From Myxosarcina sp. GI1 (GTDB lineage Bacteria > Cyanobacteriota > Cyanobacteriia > Cyanobacteriales > Xenococcaceae), in assembly GCF_000756305.1 (NCBI RefSeq), contig NZ_JRFE01000001.1, positions 43,506 to 107,505 of the forward strand: 64,000 bases of DNA, read 5' to 3'. The position numbers were made by a program, and so were the translations under genes. This document shows positions 1 to 7,764 of this stretch, piece by piece. Every line of letters starts with the position of its first letter. Position 1 is the first letter of the stretch. A model generated the notes under the pieces. The model did no database searches. It was not told where the DNA came from and saw only the letters and a program-made list of their open reading frames with translations.

Positions 1-250
1 TGAGAGTAGAGCCAATATCAACTTCGATATTAGAAGGCGAAATCATTTTCATCTTTCTAACTCGGCGATCGATAATTTCGGGTGGCAGATCGAATTCATC
101 GACCATGCAGAGCGGAATTGCTCCCCCGCAAGGTTTAGCGTTATCTAGTTTGCGCTCGAATAAATAAGTTTCAATACCAGCTTTAGCTAAGATTTCGGCG
201 GCAGAAGAACCAGCCGGTCCCGAACCCACTACAGCAACCTTTAGTCCCAA
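1..250 (-). CDS. chlP: Geranylgeranyl reductase ChlP, N-terminal part (cut by window edge)
   Basis: Only the first ~83 codons are present; the gene runs off the left edge. ChlP reduces the geranylgeranyl side chain to phytyl for chlorophyll and tocopherol, at the thylakoid membrane, using NADPH and FAD. The visible part has the FAD-binding dinucleotide motif VVGSGPAGSSAAE, then LFERKLDNAKPCGGAIP and a stretch rich in RR/K/M typical of the plant and cyanobacterial enzyme (from memory of the family). I chose a TTG start at 250-248 because it lies 7 bases after TAGGAG (minus strand of 258-263) and gives the normal N-terminus M-G-L-K-V-A-V-V. No in-frame ATG lies closer. Confidence 0.9.
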   Translation of the reverse strand, partial: MGLKVAVVGSGPAGSSAAEILAKAGIETYLFERKLDNAKPCGGAIPLCMVDEFDLPPEIIDRRVRKMKMISPSNIEVDIGSTL

Positions 251-608
251 GGTTTTTCTCCTATAATCTTAATTTCGCTACGGATCGCATAGTATCATGG
301 ACTCTGGCGATATTTTCAGATAACCACCTCAAACAATAAAAGTTGCAATACTGCTTAACAAGTTGGTAACAGAAGTTAACTATTTTTGGCTAAATTTTCG
401 ATTTTAAAGCCAGAAACAACCAAAAATTGTTTACAAAAAAAGAGGGCGCTCGCTAAGAACGTCCCCAAGTTTAAAATTTGTCTACTCTATTATCTACAGG
501 CAATTGTAGAAACAATTTAACGTTTCGATGTATACGAGGTTGTTTGAGTTCGGGTTGGTATCAAAATTGAATCGTTACAAAAAAATGAGTATTTACTCTC
601 CCTTGCTT
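251..608. other. Intergenic region upstream of chlP, no gene seen
   Basis: Divides the chlP start from the first copy of the dispersed hairpin repeat. It holds the chlP leader with its Shine-Dalgarno (258-263) and an A/T-rich stretch with an A-run near 431-440. I see no convincing small gene. The open frame that starts at 528 runs into the repeat and I do not treat it as coding. Confidence 0.5.
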
Positions 609-718
609 CCTGTCTTGGTCAGCATTCCCTTGCGTCTTGCGCCGAACAGCGCATACGCGCAAACGCCGGGCGGCTCTGAGGCGGTAGCCTCTGTGGGTCT
701 GACCGCTGCTCCTCTGCC
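609..718 (-). repeat. Dispersed hairpin repeat, copy 1 (110 bp)
   Basis: Identical at 108 of 110 positions to 5917-6026. Read on the minus strand it folds as an outer stem GGTCAG/CTGACC, an internal hairpin GAGGC-TACC-GCCTC, and a longer arm GCGTTTGCGC pairing with GCGCAAGACGC (one bulged G). It begins 10 bases after the stop of the ferrochelatase-like gene and lies in the sense of that transcript, so it would form the structured 3' end of its mRNA. The shorter relatives at 42291-42342 and 19967-20048 share the AGACCC...GAGGCT...AAGAC core. Confidence 0.85.
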
Positions 719-727
719 TGAAGCCTA

Positions 728-1876
728 TCAATGGTGATGGTTATGATGGTGAGAATGAGCGGCTTGCGCTTGACCTAAGTTAGGATTCACCGCAACTCCA
801 GTTTCAGACAACAAAGCTTCTATTTGTGGGTTTGCCCATTGCGCTGCCATGTCTAAAAATTCGGGGCGATCGTTAACACAAGGCATCCGAATAAAAGTTA
901 CTTGAGAATTACGATGCTGTAGATGGTGAATGATATGGTCTACATCGAGTAGAGTTTCGTGGTTTTCGGTAGCAAAACCAATCGGCATCATAATAATAGA
1001 GGTAGCACCCAAGTCAATCAAGTTTTGTGCCGCTAGCTTGACGTTAGGCTGTGTCCACTCAATTAAAGGCGTATCGTGATTGAGCCAACCGACGGAAATT
1101 AAAGGATACTTGGCAATTAATTCTTCTCTTACTAACTCGTATAAAGCCTGACTTTCATCGATGCCAGAGGTAAAACCTTTGGCTTTGTGGGGACAGCCAT
1201 GATTCATTAACACAATACCAATTTGAGAAGCTAAATGTCCCTGTGCTAGTTCGGCTTCGATCTTCTCTTCTACCATCTGTGCCAGTAGCTTGATGTAGTC
1301 AGAGCGATTGTAAAAAGAAGGAATATAGCGACTGTTTTTTAGCCAGTGTTCTTCTCCTTCAGCCTGCTGCGCTAAAGCTTTGTTTACCTGTTCGACAGCG
1401 ATGCCGCTGGTAAAAATTGAATCGACAACCAACAAAGGATAAATTAAGATTTTGTCAAATCCTTCAGCTTTAATCTCGGCTAAAACCTGTTCTGGTAAAT
1501 AAGGAGCGCAAAAGTTAAACGCTTTGAATACTTTTACTCTATCTCCCCAGGTTTCTTTTAGTTTAGATTCGATTCCCTCTCTTTGCTGCTCGAAAATTTT
1601 ATTATGAGGAGAAATAAAATTACCGTGCTGGTGACTCCATTCGTGTAAATCGAAAATCGCTAAAAGTTTGGCGATCGCTGGATAAATCCAAGTGGGTACG
1701 GGAGCGAATTTAGCTGTGAGTAGATTTAAAGCTTGTTCGTTGTAGTTGGCAAAGTCTTTGTAGCTCTCTACTTCACCATAACCCATTAGCAAAACCGCAA
1801 CTCTATCTTTATTATTAGAAACTGCTTCGTTATGGTTGTGACTTTCTGAAATAGATTGGTGTGAAATTGTAACCAC
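728..1876 (-). CDS. Ferrochelatase-family protein with C-terminal histidine tail
   Basis: 382 residues. The fold is that of class II tetrapyrrole chelatases: an N-terminal RVAVLLMGYGEVES segment, a catalytic-type histidine in LMNHGCP (H226), and the family signature PIGFATENHETL (about 298-309, E307 at the expected catalytic glutamate). Residues 374-382 are HSHHHNHHH, and the N-terminus (SESHNHNE) is also His-rich, suggesting metal loading or storage. It has no C-terminal LHC/CAB-like membrane segment, which cyanobacterial HemH usually carries (known for the family), so it may be a paralogue rather than the main haem enzyme; iron, cobalt or nickel are all possible substrates. Start: GTG, preceded by GGAG at 6 bases. 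Family call is firm, substrate is not. Confidence 0.65.
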   Translation of the reverse strand: MVTISHQSISESHNHNEAVSNNKDRVAVLLMGYGEVESYKDFANYNEQALNLLTAKFAPVPTWIYPAIAKLLAIFDLHEWSHQHGNFISPHNKIFEQQREGIESKLKETWGDRVKVFKAFNFCAPYLPEQVLAEIKAEGFDKILIYPLLVVDSIFTSGIAVEQVNKALAQQAEGEEHWLKNSRYIPSFYNRSDYIKLLAQMVEEKIEAELAQGHLASQIGIVLMNHGCPHKAKGFTSGIDESQALYELVREELIAKYPLISVGWLNHDTPLIEWTQPNVKLAAQNLIDLGATSIIMMPIGFATENHETLLDVDHIIHHLQHRNSQVTFIRMPCVNDRPEFLDMAAQWANPQIEALLSETGVAVNPNLGQAQAAHSHHHNHHH

Positions 1877-2414
1877 TTGTTACTCCATTTAAATCGAGGA
1901 TTTGAAAATACGTCTGAGCCTTCAAGCGTGCTGGCTTTACGTAAGATATTTAGTTTGAAACCGAACTAATACATATTATTAGCTGAATTTGAGGGGATAA
2001 TCTAGTAATCTCACCTCTACATTAATTAAAATAGCATCTTTATCCAGGGGAGGAGGATAAATAAAAAAGCTTAAAACTCTAATTTCTATCGTTGGTATGA
2101 CACTAAACTACGTCTACTTTGAAATCTACAGTTTTTAACTTTCTGGTTTTTAGGTAAAAAGTAAAAGGGGAAAGGAAACAAGAATTATTTGAAAACTTCA
2201 GTTTTTCTATCTAGAGGCGGTACAAAGAAAGTTTTTCAGGTAATTTGCTAGGGAAAAATCGTTTGTATACCTAAGCGATCGTAGCTAGCAAAACTTCCTA
2301 AAAAATTGAGAGCGTAAATTATTTTTGAGAACCACTAATTGGCAAAAACTTTAATAAAATATTAATAAGTTATTAAAAACTAACGCAAACGAAAGTAAGT
2401 ATTGGATATTATTG
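1877..2414. other. Intergenic region between divergent genes
   Basis: 538 bases between the divergent ferrochelatase-like gene and the winged-helix hypothetical. It must hold both promoters. It is A/T-rich with scattered HIP1-like GCGATCG. I looked for a cobalamin riboswitch because of the metal-chelatase gene and found no B12-box-like sequence. Nothing else recognised. Confidence 0.4.
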
Positions 2415-3257
2415 ATGGCAATTAAGGCTCTACAAACTATGCAACCACCACAAATCCCCTCAACTCCAGTTGTAGCTCAACAAGCTTTAGAGGAGCTTGT
2501 TGATTACTATTGCCAACTAGCCGACTATCATCGCTCATCAATAGACTATCATCAACAGTTGGTCGAAAAACACTCCTCTGAAGTTCAATTGGTTGAAAAA
2601 CAGTTAGCAAGCATTAAAGCTTTGCTCGATCCTTTAACCGAAGGCGAAACTACAAATCAACAGGCAAACGAGCCAACGAAAGAAGAACCTACAGAATCTG
2701 CTTCGGCAAATTCGCAACCCAAATCTGTAGAGCCTGAAGTAACTGCAAGTACTTCTCAGACTGACGAAGTTGCTAGCAACGGTAAAACGCACCCCGACTC
2801 TGAAGCTACTATTGATGAATTGCCCACAAAAATCGCTGATGATTCGCCATCAGCTGTTGAGGGGGAAACTGCCAGTTCTAATAACGGCAGCGAATCAAAG
2901 CAAGATAGCAAAAAGCAAGCTAAATCTAAAAGTTCTGGTTCTAAAGCCACTAATAACGGTAAAAAAACTCGAAGCAAAGCCAAAAAAACCAAGTCTTATT
3001 CATCCCGTCTACCCGATTCACCACTGCTAGAACCTTATGAAACTATTGCCGATGCTGTAGCTGGTTGTCTGCAAGAATTTTATCCCAAGGTAATGAGTGC
3101 TGATGATATCTTAAAGCACTATTATCCTAAAGGATTGTCTGGAGAAACTAAAAAAAGAGCCTATGGGGCTATTAGTAATACTTTGAGTAAAGGGGCGGGT
3201 AATAAAGGCTGGATTAGAGAGAGTATTGGTAAGTATCGTTGGCGAGAGGGAATATAA
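2415..3257 (+). CDS. Hypothetical protein: coiled coil, low-complexity linker, C-terminal winged-helix-like domain
   Basis: 280 residues from the ATG at 2415 (a TTG lies one codon upstream). Residues ~15-75 are heptad-rich and likely form a coiled coil. Residues ~78-195 are a polar linker rich in E, S, T and then K (SKSSGSKATNNGKKTRSKAKK), predicted disordered and positively charged near its end. Residues ~205-280 form a compact domain (YETIADAVAGCLQEF, SADDILKHYYPKGL, AYGAISNTLSKGAG, GKYRWREG) that looks like a winged helix with a trailing beta hairpin. The layout suggests a DNA-associated oligomer, perhaps nucleoid-linked; this is inference. I do not recognise a named family. Confidence 0.6.
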   Translation: MAIKALQTMQPPQIPSTPVVAQQALEELVDYYCQLADYHRSSIDYHQQLVEKHSSEVQLVEKQLASIKALLDPLTEGETTNQQANEPTKEEPTESASANSQPKSVEPEVTASTSQTDEVASNGKTHPDSEATIDELPTKIADDSPSAVEGETASSNNGSESKQDSKKQAKSKSSGSKATNNGKKTRSKAKKTKSYSSRLPDSPLLEPYETIADAVAGCLQEFYPKVMSADDILKHYYPKGLSGETKKRAYGAISNTLSKGAGNKGWIRESIGKYRWREGI

Positions 3258-3279
3258 AACGGTAAATCGTTATTTTGTC

Positions 3280-3489
3280 TCAGGCGAGTTCGGTTTTTGC
3301 TTCTCGCCATACCGTGCCGCGATGCTCGTATTCTAGCTCTCTTTCTACTTTATAGGCAATTTTAGGACTTACACCAATTCTCGAAAGTAGCTAGAGAGAT
3401 AAAGCATCTAAAATATATTCTCAACCAGTCAAATAATGAATAATATCTTCAGATAAAGAATTGAGAATATTAGCTACTTCATATTTAAC
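3280..3489 (-). pseudogene. Decayed ORF with two in-frame stops
   Basis: One minus-strand frame of 70 codons reads as a plausible protein interrupted by TGA (after HYLTG) and TAG (after DALSL), then runs open for 36 codons through VSPKIAYKVERELEYEHRG to a TGA stop at 3280-3282. The preserved amphipathic, charged composition shows it was coding. Further upstream on the same strand, 3506-3559 starts MSGVPKVAIAESVEIL in another frame before stops; this looks faintly like the start of IS630-type transposases (memory only, weak). No family assigned to the 70-codon part. Confidence 0.5.
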
Positions 3490-3582
3490 CTTATTAAGGC
3501 TATTAAAAATTTAGTATCTCCACAGATTCGGCGATCGCAACTTTTGGTACTCCAGACATGAGCTTTTTTTTGTTATTTTACA

Positions 3583-3734
3583 CCTGAACTAAGTTGCCAG
3601 TTTTTAAGAACTGGTATTACTTTGCAAATTGATAGCGATGTTTTAGAGTAGTTCAAATCTCGAAAAAAAACGATCGAACTCAGATTAATAAATTATTGCG
3701 AGCGTATATGGAAGCTCATCATTTACAAAGTTAA
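3583..3734 (+). pseudogene. Remnant of a BrnA-type antitoxin gene
   Basis: The plus strand encodes PELSCQFLRTGITLQIDSDVLE, then TAG where family members have tryptophan, then FKSRKK and, after a one-base frameshift at the A8 tract 3663-3670, a segment reading RTQINKLLRAYMEAH before TAA. BrnA antitoxins (the DNA-binding partner of the BrnT RNase toxin) end in this ribbon-helix-helix pattern: IxLxLDxDVLxWFKxxGxxYQTRINxxLRxYM. One nonsense mutation and one frameshift make it inactive. No brnT is visible upstream, so the toxin was probably lost too. The last bases overlap the 3' end of the converging 3731-5800 gene. Confidence 0.7.
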
Positions 3735-5800
3735 ATTTGAGCGATAAAATTACGAAACTTACTGCCAGTATCGTTACCCCATTCCCAATTAGCGACTATG
3801 CCTACTCGTTGAATGGCGAGGGGATTTAAATCTGAATAAATATCGGTTAGAGCACGATACAGAACTGTTTGGTTGTTGACGCGAACGCTGTAATTATTAC
3901 CATCAAAAACAACTCTCAGGGTATAGGCGCGACCAAAACCAATAGTAGTCCCGATATTCGACCAAACGGCATCGTAAACTTCTTCAAAACCGTCGATCCG
4001 AAAAAAACAAGAAATTGATTCACCTTCGTAAAAGTCATCCAGCCAGGTGTTGATGATGATGTAGTTGTCTTTGTCCTGCCAAAAAATTAAGCCACCGCGT
4101 CCTTTATCGCCTTTACCTCTTTCGGTACCTGGAGGAATAATTTCTACTGCTACATCGGCAAAATCAGGAACATCCCAAGCCACTGTATAGGCGGTTCTTT
4201 CTGGGTTGGGATGTTCGATCTCGGCAACAACTCTAGCGGTATTATCGCCATCGAGAGCGATCGCACCACGACCGATTTCTTTACGCCAGATTTTATTGCC
4301 TGCTGTAGTAATAGTTCCTGCTAAATCTCCCTTGCCACTAAAATCATCTTTAATTATTATTTCATTGCCTTCTCGCCACCAGGGAAAACCAAGATCGATT
4401 GCCTCTGGTAAAGGGATAGAACGAGGATGAGCTTCTAAATAGCGAAAATAAACTTGGCTTTCTAAATCGGTTTTAATGCCCAATTTATTAGCGGTTTGTA
4501 GACGAGTATCTTCAAAAGTGCGATCGCCTAGTTTATTACCGTCGAGATAAATACTAAAGCGATCGCCAGTATCGAGAATTTGTAGTGAATAAGTGCGATT
4601 TGCTTGACAATCGAGATCGAAACTGCTTACCTGAGTTATCTTACCGTTTTCTATTAGCTGAAGCTGATAGCAATTGCGATCGCCAGAAAAACACCAGTAG
4701 TTATTAATATCCTTAAACCGCCAAACTATACTAAAACCGCTAGCGCGATTATCGCTTGTTTCTACCAACAGGTGAATCAAACCCGATGGCTGTGACGGAG
4801 AGAGCAATGCCAAATTATTGTTACCTGTAGCGATCGCGCCTTGTTGGGTAAGTTCAAAACTACCATCAACTATTTGCCAGTTACCTCCAACTTCAGCAGG
4901 AGACAAACCAAGTTTACCTCTGCCAATAAGTTTATCTGCTGCCTGTGCCGTACCGTACCAGTTGCCTAATTCGGGTATTTGTCTTACTTTGATTCCATAT
5001 ATTCTGGTATTCGAGCGAAAGCCAATTTGTCCTAAAACGCTTTGCTGGATACCTGCATATAAATTCGCTTCGTAGTTAAACGGATCGATCGCGACTAAAC
5101 GTAGATTGGGATAGGGAGGCAAACCAAAGACGTGGGGAACCGAAGCCGCATAGTAAGCCGCGCCCTGTTCGCGCAAAATTACCACATAATAAACGGGAAC
5201 GTTTTGTAAACCGCGAAATACCGATAGCAAATTATTGCCTACTCGTACCATTAATTCGCCATTTTCTGCCCCCGTAGCCCGAACGATAAAACCATTACCT
5301 GTAACTAGGGGATTGTTTGGCACTTCCTCGGCAAACCAGCCAACGGCCAAATTATCATCAATTTTAGGCAGGGGAAAAAATTTAGTTACCTCTGCCGCCA
5401 TACGAATCCAACCTAAAATACGCCTGACAGTACCTTGTTTGTGTCTGCTGTTAAACCAGCTTACAAAGCGTCGTAAAACAGACTCGGTTTCGCTGCCCCT
5501 AATCCAGCGATCGAGCCTTTTATAAAACCATTCAATAGTTTCTGCCTGAGAAGTATTATGACCGTTAAGTAGTAAAACGGCACAAGCCAGCCCATTAGCG
5601 CGAGGATAGGCACCGTAGGCAATACCTTGTCTGCCCCAACCAGGCTTAACTAAAGGTTGAAAACGCAATGCGCCGTTGTCGATGGCAATAATCTTTTCCA
5701 CGTCCACACCCCGACGCAAATTACCGTCTTCGCTTTTAGTACCAATAGTTTTACCAGCAGGGCGATCGTCGGCATAAGAATCGGTTAGCAAATCGTTCAT
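3731..5800 (-). CDS. Large hypothetical protein with two beta-sandwich (LamG-like) regions
   Basis: 689 residues from the ATG at 5800; the frame stays open to 5872 but the extra residues come from repeat-like sequence, so I prefer MNDLLTDSYADD. No clear Shine-Dalgarno supports either start. Residues ~10-270 form a globular domain of unknown type. Two later parts (about 320-450 and 480-689) are rich in alternating aromatic/polar strands such as FSIVWRFKDINNYWCFSGD and GGLIFWQDKDNYIIINTWLD, each followed by a YTLRVV or YSLQIL strand; this is the usual look of concanavalin-A/LamG-like sandwiches. No signal peptide or membrane segment is seen. Flanked by two decayed genes and the second repeat copy. 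Function unknown. Confidence 0.6.
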   Translation of the reverse strand: MNDLLTDSYADDRPAGKTIGTKSEDGNLRRGVDVEKIIAIDNGALRFQPLVKPGWGRQGIAYGAYPRANGLACAVLLLNGHNTSQAETIEWFYKRLDRWIRGSETESVLRRFVSWFNSRHKQGTVRRILGWIRMAAEVTKFFPLPKIDDNLAVGWFAEEVPNNPLVTGNGFIVRATGAENGELMVRVGNNLLSVFRGLQNVPVYYVVILREQGAAYYAASVPHVFGLPPYPNLRLVAIDPFNYEANLYAGIQQSVLGQIGFRSNTRIYGIKVRQIPELGNWYGTAQAADKLIGRGKLGLSPAEVGGNWQIVDGSFELTQQGAIATGNNNLALLSPSQPSGLIHLLVETSDNRASGFSIVWRFKDINNYWCFSGDRNCYQLQLIENGKITQVSSFDLDCQANRTYSLQILDTGDRFSIYLDGNKLGDRTFEDTRLQTANKLGIKTDLESQVYFRYLEAHPRSIPLPEAIDLGFPWWREGNEIIIKDDFSGKGDLAGTITTAGNKIWRKEIGRGAIALDGDNTARVVAEIEHPNPERTAYTVAWDVPDFADVAVEIIPPGTERGKGDKGRGGLIFWQDKDNYIIINTWLDDFYEGESISCFFRIDGFEEVYDAVWSNIGTTIGFGRAYTLRVVFDGNNYSVRVNNQTVLYRALTDIYSDLNPLAIQRVGIVANWEWGNDTGSKFRNFIAQI

Positions 5801-5916
5801 TAAAACTATTATTTTGTCTATCAATTTATAGAAGAATAGCCAGGCAGGGAGCATCGCTTCACTACGGAGCAAGAGAGAGAGTTAAGATTAGACCTGATTC
5901 CCCCTGCACTCCTCAC

Positions 5917-6026
5917 CCTGTCTTGGTCAGCATTCCCTTGCGTCTTACGCCGAACAGCGCATACGCGCAAACGCCGGGCGGCTCTGAGGCGGTAGCCTCT
6001 GTGGGTCTGACCGCTGCACCTCTGCC
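5917..6026 (-). repeat. Dispersed hairpin repeat, copy 2 (110 bp)
   Basis: Differs from copy 1 at only two positions. One difference turns a C into T on the minus strand inside the long arm, converting a G-C pair into a G-U pair, so the RNA fold is kept when read on that strand. It lies 40 bases past the stop of the FkbM methyltransferase gene and is sense to it, as copy 1 is to its gene. The near identity of two copies 5 kb apart points to recent spread or gene conversion. Confidence 0.85.
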
Positions 6027-6066
6027 CAGAAAAACGCATCAATTAGATGTTGATAGATCGCGATCG

Positions 6067-6897
6067 CTATTGAGGAGTAGCGATCGCATGTCCTACGTGC
6101 CAGTCGATGGTCTGGTAGGAGTCTGCCAGCGGCTCGATTTTATAGCCCATAGATTTTATCAAAGCTTCAATTTCTTGATTTTTTTGTCGGAACGCTTCGA
6201 CTTTACCGTCATCTACTTCATACACAATTATCGGTTTGTGGTTTTGAATCGTCTGAGTCATGCCTTTGAGTGCGTCTACCTCGGCACCTTCTACGTCTAG
6301 CTTGATAACCGTTGGCGGTGCAATTTTACCCTGACTTACCAGATCGTCAATTGCTATTAAATCTACTTCCATCGAACCCGCCAAATCTGGAGGTGCATCG
6401 GCTGTAGACAGAGCGTGTCCGCCAGAATATTGAGCCAGCAATAGTTTACCCGTACCGCTAGTATGAGAAACTGCTTTTTCGATTACTTCTACCTGAGAAA
6501 AGTCATTCATCTGGGCGTTGTGTCGTACTTGCGCCGCATTTTTAGTTCCAGGCTCAAAAGCATATACCTTACCCGATTTGCCTACCAGTTTAGCGGCAAC
6601 AATGGTAAAAAAGCCGACATTGGCACCAATATCGTAAAAAACATCTCCAGGCTTGAGGCGATTGGCAAAAGCTTTCTGAATTGGCAGTTCGTAAGTCCCC
6701 AGAACAAATTCAGTGCTGGATTCTCCAGAGTTAAACTTAAGTCCTCTAGCAACACCTTCATTAATAGTCAAATCGCGATTTCTCAACGCCGATCGAGCGA
6801 TGCGAGAAGCTGGTGACTCTGTTGTAGACCGAGCTATAGAGGCAAGCATTCCAATTGGTATAAGTTTTGCCGTACTAACCGCTAGTTGTTTGAGCAT
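6067..6897 (-). CDS. FkbM-family SAM-dependent methyltransferase
   Basis: 276 residues. The SAM-binding motif I is DIGANVGFFTIVAAK (from residue 89), followed by KVYAFEPG (motif II acidic residue) and the FkbM-family signature IKLDVEGAEVDALKGM (around 199-214). FkbM enzymes O-methylate sugars or polyketides, often on secreted or surface glycans. Last gene of a minus-strand run with PIG-L and GT4 genes (28 and 17 base gaps), so it probably methylates the glycan made by that cluster. Start ATG at 6897; downstream repeat copy 2 would sit in its 3' untranslated region. Family firm, acceptor unknown. Confidence 0.85.
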   Translation of the reverse strand: MLKQLAVSTAKLIPIGMLASIARSTTESPASRIARSALRNRDLTINEGVARGLKFNSGESSTEFVLGTYELPIQKAFANRLKPGDVFYDIGANVGFFTIVAAKLVGKSGKVYAFEPGTKNAAQVRHNAQMNDFSQVEVIEKAVSHTSGTGKLLLAQYSGGHALSTADAPPDLAGSMEVDLIAIDDLVSQGKIAPPTVIKLDVEGAEVDALKGMTQTIQNHKPIIVYEVDDGKVEAFRQKNQEIEALIKSMGYKIEPLADSYQTIDWHVGHAIATPQ

Positions 6898-6925
6898 TTA
6901 ATCTAATTTTTTTTTTGAATAAAAC

Positions 6926-7747
6926 TTAATATACAAAACTACGAAAGATTTCGTATGGTTGAAAAAAACAGTCCAGCCACTCACCATCAGATACGTCTGA
7001 TAGTATGCCCCAATTAGGATCGTCTACCAAGCGCTCTACCTGAGTGCGGTGCTGCATCAAAGCATCGCGTTTGCGTTTTTTTACTCGGTCAATTTTGACA
7101 TAGCAGTCAAATTCTCTAAATATCTGCCATCCCAGCCAAGCTTTGAGCGCGATTTTAGATAACGAAATTTTTTCCTGGCGACCGCCTGTAATTCTAGTCC
7201 AGGGCCAGTGATGCCAATACCAAACTGGATACTCATATACAGTTACTTTTTCCTCATACTCTTTTAAAGCAGCGGTGACTATTTGATTTGTCCCGAAGTG
7301 ATCGGGATGAGTTTCCCGAAAATAGGGAATATAAACTGCGGTTGGTCTTTCCTGCTGTAAAATTTCTCTAACTTTAGAGATCGCTCTTTCCCGTTGCTGA
7401 GTAAGTTCTCCATCTTTAAAGCCGAGAAAAAACACGTCTTCAGTTTGCAGTCCTAAAACTTTAGCTGCTGCCAAAGCCTCTTGCTGGCGTAAAGACACCA
7501 ATTTAGATTCTGGCATTAAATGAGAATGAGAACCGCTACCGTCAGTCATAAAAGCAATTTTAACCGTTCCGCCTGCTTGCTTTGTTTGTAAAATAGTGCC
7601 GCCGCAACCTAAAGTTTCATCGTCTTGATGGGGCGAAAAGACTATAGCCGAACTTGTCAAACGCTCCTGGGTTAACTCCATCATTACTTTCGGCAGACGC
7701 GAACGATAATAGTTTCGCAATCGAATTTGAAGAGATGGTTGGTTCAT
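6926..7747 (-). CDS. PIG-L / LmbE-family N-deacetylase
   Basis: 273 residues. The zinc-binding motif PHQDDETLGCGG (residues 39-50) is the PIG-L PHxDDE signature, and the second metal-site region is YIPYFRETHPDHFGTNQIV with the HPDH histidines. These enzymes remove an N-acetyl group from GlcNAc-containing small molecules or glycolipids. Placed between the GT4 and FkbM genes in a tight minus-strand run, it likely trims a GlcNAc residue during synthesis of the same glycan. The final segment (WLDCFFQPYEIFRSFVY) is a common ending for the cyanobacterial branch. Start ATG at 7747. Confidence 0.85.
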   Translation of the reverse strand: MNQPSLQIRLRNYYRSRLPKVMMELTQERLTSSAIVFSPHQDDETLGCGGTILQTKQAGGTVKIAFMTDGSGSHSHLMPESKLVSLRQQEALAAAKVLGLQTEDVFFLGFKDGELTQQRERAISKVREILQQERPTAVYIPYFRETHPDHFGTNQIVTAALKEYEEKVTVYEYPVWYWHHWPWTRITGGRQEKISLSKIALKAWLGWQIFREFDCYVKIDRVKKRKRDALMQHRTQVERLVDDPNWGILSDVSDGEWLDCFFQPYEIFRSFVY

Positions 7748-7764
7748 GTTGTCGGTGCATTTTT

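Noticed and set aside
528..737. 69-codon plus-strand open frame
   Set aside because: Its second half is the 110-bp hairpin repeat; a similar peptide appears in the other repeat copy simply because the repeat is open in that frame. No Shine-Dalgarno.
1877..2414. Possible cobalamin riboswitch before the chelatase-like gene
   Set aside because: No B12-box-like sequence or compatible pairing found on either strand.
5923..6300. 125-codon plus-strand open frame
   Set aside because: Begins within repeat copy 2 and then runs antisense to the FkbM methyltransferase gene.
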